Below, in pieces: positions 62,100 through 64,000 of a DNA stretch of 64,000 nucleotides. Each line of letters opens with the position of its first letter. Position 1 is the stretch's first letter. The notes below the pieces were generated by a model that worked only from the letters and a program-made list of their open reading frames with translations, made no database searches and was not told where the DNA came from. A program made the translations under genes and the position numbers. The stretch is from Lunularia cruciata (taxonomy: Eukaryota; Streptophyta; Marchantiopsida; Lunulariales; Lunulariaceae). The stretch is from the NCBI GenBank assembly GCA_948567375.1, contig OX419755.1, positions 47,683,001-47,747,000 of the forward strand, given 5' to 3'.

Positions 62100-64000
62100 C
62101 CATCATCCAACCATATGATCCTCATCTACCTTGTGTGGTTGTTTTGATGCTTCTAACTTTGCAATTAGAGTCTTGTTGCAATAAGAATATCCAAATAAAT
62201 TACATCTTATTGCTTTTTTATCTTGATAATTGTAAGCAATAGAAAATAATTATTTTGCTCAAGATCAAGAACAACTTGCAATGGTATATGCAATAAGGGT
62301 ATGACAACATTCCTTCTTGAGGAAACAAGTGAGAATGCAAACAAATCACAAACCCTTGTTCTAAACCTTACATTTGGAGCACAAAAAGATCATAGCATCA
62401 CAAAGGGGAAATAACTACAATTCTTGCTATCAAAATTGAGTGTAAGATTGGAAAGATCTATGTAATTCTTGACGCTTTGTCATGACAACTTGATTCAAAT
62501 ATCCCTTTTACATCTCCCCTAATATTAGCAATCATCATGATGTTGGTACACTCAAGGGTACATATAATTTCAATATTTCTCAAAAATAAGATCTCTTCTT
62601 TCATCTTGTGCACAACTAGCTTTTAGTAAAAGGAGTACAATACCTTTTCATTCAAGGATGACCTCCTATTTTGTAAGAATTGAATCTATGTTCCACCATG
62701 AGAGATCTTTAACTTATGTGACTTCAAGAAGTGCATGACTTACACATTACTAGTCACATGAGGGTGGACAAGGCCTTGAATGCACTACAATGTTAATGGT
62801 GGTGGCCAAAATGGCACACAAAGTTTGAGAGTTTATCCAATCTTGTGGGAGTTACAAATGCAACAAAGCCAACAACAAAAAATTGAGTGTATTGCTCCAA
62901 CCACTCCCAATTTCATTTGCTTGCTGAGAACATGTGATTTAAGATCTCATCAAATCCTTACCAAAGATGGACAAGGCCATATAAACGTTGTGGTCTTTGT
63001 TGAAAAACTCAACAAGTATGTTTACTTGGCATCTACTTTGAATACCATAGATGGTCCAATGTTGGACCAGATCTACTTTAATACTCTTCAAACATCATGG
63101 GATGCCAAGGGTTTAGGGTTCTCATCTCTAATTGCAATCTTCACTTCACCAACAAATTTTGGCAGCCACTTTTTAGGCTACTTGGCGCCAAGCTTGCCTT
63201 ATTTACCACATATCATCCTCACAGTGATGGTCAAACCAAATGAGACAATTGAACCTTGGAAAATATGTGATGTGCCTATGTCAATGTTCATCAAACCAAT
63301 TGGGATACTTGTCTTGCTTTTGTTGAGTTTGTGTACAATAATTCCAAGCAAGTAAGTACTAAATTCTCTCTTTTCTTCCTTAATTATATGCAAGATGCAC
63401 TTGTTCAAAGTTCTCTTCTTGTTCCATTCCATCTTATGTTTCTCATAATTTCACCTTCTTGTCCATTTTATCTAAGTCCTTACTCCAAGCCAAATCTCAT
63501 CTTCTTGTTTCTCAAAAATAGACAAACAAATATATACTTATTAACATCACCACAATCTCACCTCTCATGTAGGTGATAAGATTATGCTCTTGTCTAGTAA
63601 CCTTTTTCTCTCTCTTGACTCCAAATTTCATAAACATGATCTTATTTAGATAGGTCCATTTGATATTATTCAGATGATTTCTTGTATTGTCTACAAACAT
63701 GCACTTTTTAATCAAATGAAGATCCATCTTATTTTCTATTATCTCAAAATTTATTTCTACCAACTGCCTTCTCTACTTGTATCCAACCTCCTATTGCAAT
63801 CTCTATCAATGGTCATACAAAATATAAAGTTGGTCATATACTTGCATGTTGTGATATCCAATGTGGCCGCCAACATCACACAAAATATAAAATAATCTAT
63901 AAAATATAAGATCTTTTGGAAAAGGTAATCTCTTGATAATGTCACATGAGAGCATACTTCTCATCTCCAAAATGTGCAAGCGGTTATCCAAGAGTTTCAA
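62100..64000 (+). pseudogene. RNase H, integrase and chromodomain remnant of gypsy copy 3
   Basis: FDASNFAI and QDQEQLAMVYAIRV (62140-62300) are RNase H. TLHYNVNGGG-like DNA with WPKWHTKFE near 62800 is the integrase finger. DLRSHQILTKDGQGHINVVV and VEKLNKYVYLAST (62940-63040) are the core with its Asp region. CQCGRQ/IQEF-type blocks at 63850-64000 match the chromodomain. Many stops and small indels. Confidence 0.75.

Larger units (their letters stand above)
59240..64000 (+). mobile_element. Decayed Ty3/gypsy element of the 28-kb family, 3' end outside the window
   Basis: LTR at about 59240-59668 (ends GGTCTTTTACA), then a degraded primer site TTGGTAAGG, gag, RT, RNase H, integrase and the start of a chromodomain at the window edge. 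All blocks match the 28-kb element, but every frame has stops. The gag end and protease are deleted, and a family B repeat is nested in pol at 61401-61997. The missing 3' LTR should lie within about 100-600 bases beyond the window. Confidence 0.85.

Noticed and set aside
62780-63355. 191-codon open frame as a host gene
   Set aside because: It aligns block for block with the integrase region of the 28-kb gypsy element, so it is part of the decayed copy.
1-64000. CRISPR arrays, bacterial operons or phage genes
   Set aside because: No regularly spaced repeats and no prokaryotic gene organisation. Introns and plant-type retroelements show a eukaryotic nuclear genome.

Overview
The window looks like nuclear DNA of a land plant that probably makes swimming sperm, most likely a bryophyte (liverwort or moss). 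The evidence is a plant-type Mei2-like RNA-binding gene, a calcyphosine-like EF-hand gene of a kind usually kept in lineages with motile cilia, GT-AG introns of about 50-300 bases, and several plant-type retroelements. The species cannot be fixed from the sequence alone.

Bases 1 to about 17,000 are a gene-bearing arm of fairly balanced base composition. Two genes converge. On the + strand is the 3' part of a multi-exon EF-hand gene (to 2586). On the - strand is a complete five-exon Mei2-like gene (10071 to 6242, 1041 codons plus stop), with a PAM2-like motif and three RRMs. Its exon phases close exactly. Its upstream flank is pyrimidine-rich on the + strand (GA-rich in the sense of the gene), as is common in plant leaders and promoters. 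From 10.2 to 17 kb I recognise no further gene, only one weak open frame and one good TATA-like box.

From about 17.3 kb to the end the DNA turns strongly AT-rich and gene-poor, and it is built of decayed retroelements. (1) An RT element of the LINE type, with an N-terminal finger and a C-terminal CCHC plus nuclease-like tail (25.9-34.4 kb), is split by (2) a structurally complete Ty3/gypsy chromovirus (28359-33984, - strand, 5-bp target duplication TACTT). Truncated 3' ends of element (1) also lie at 20.7-21.8 kb. (3) A second, much older gypsy copy lies at about 39.3-44.3 kb (- strand). (4) A 5'-truncated LINE of another type lies at 50.4-51.6 kb (- strand). (5) A solo LTR of family (2) lies at 52002-52424, with a perfect 5-bp target duplication. 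(6) A third, decayed relative of family (2) starts at 59.24 kb and runs off the window; it carries (7) an insertion of a second LTR-like repeat, of which another copy lies at 58416-59106. (8) Two inverted, diverged copies of an unrecognised K/E-rich open frame lie at 53.2-54.0 kb (+) and 55.8-57.3 kb (-).

The most testable observation is that the LTRs of family (2) carry perfect alternating GAAnnTTC arrays (heat-shock elements) upstream of a TATAAATA box, which suggests a heat-responsive gypsy family. The catalytic residues of the one structurally complete copy are already broken.
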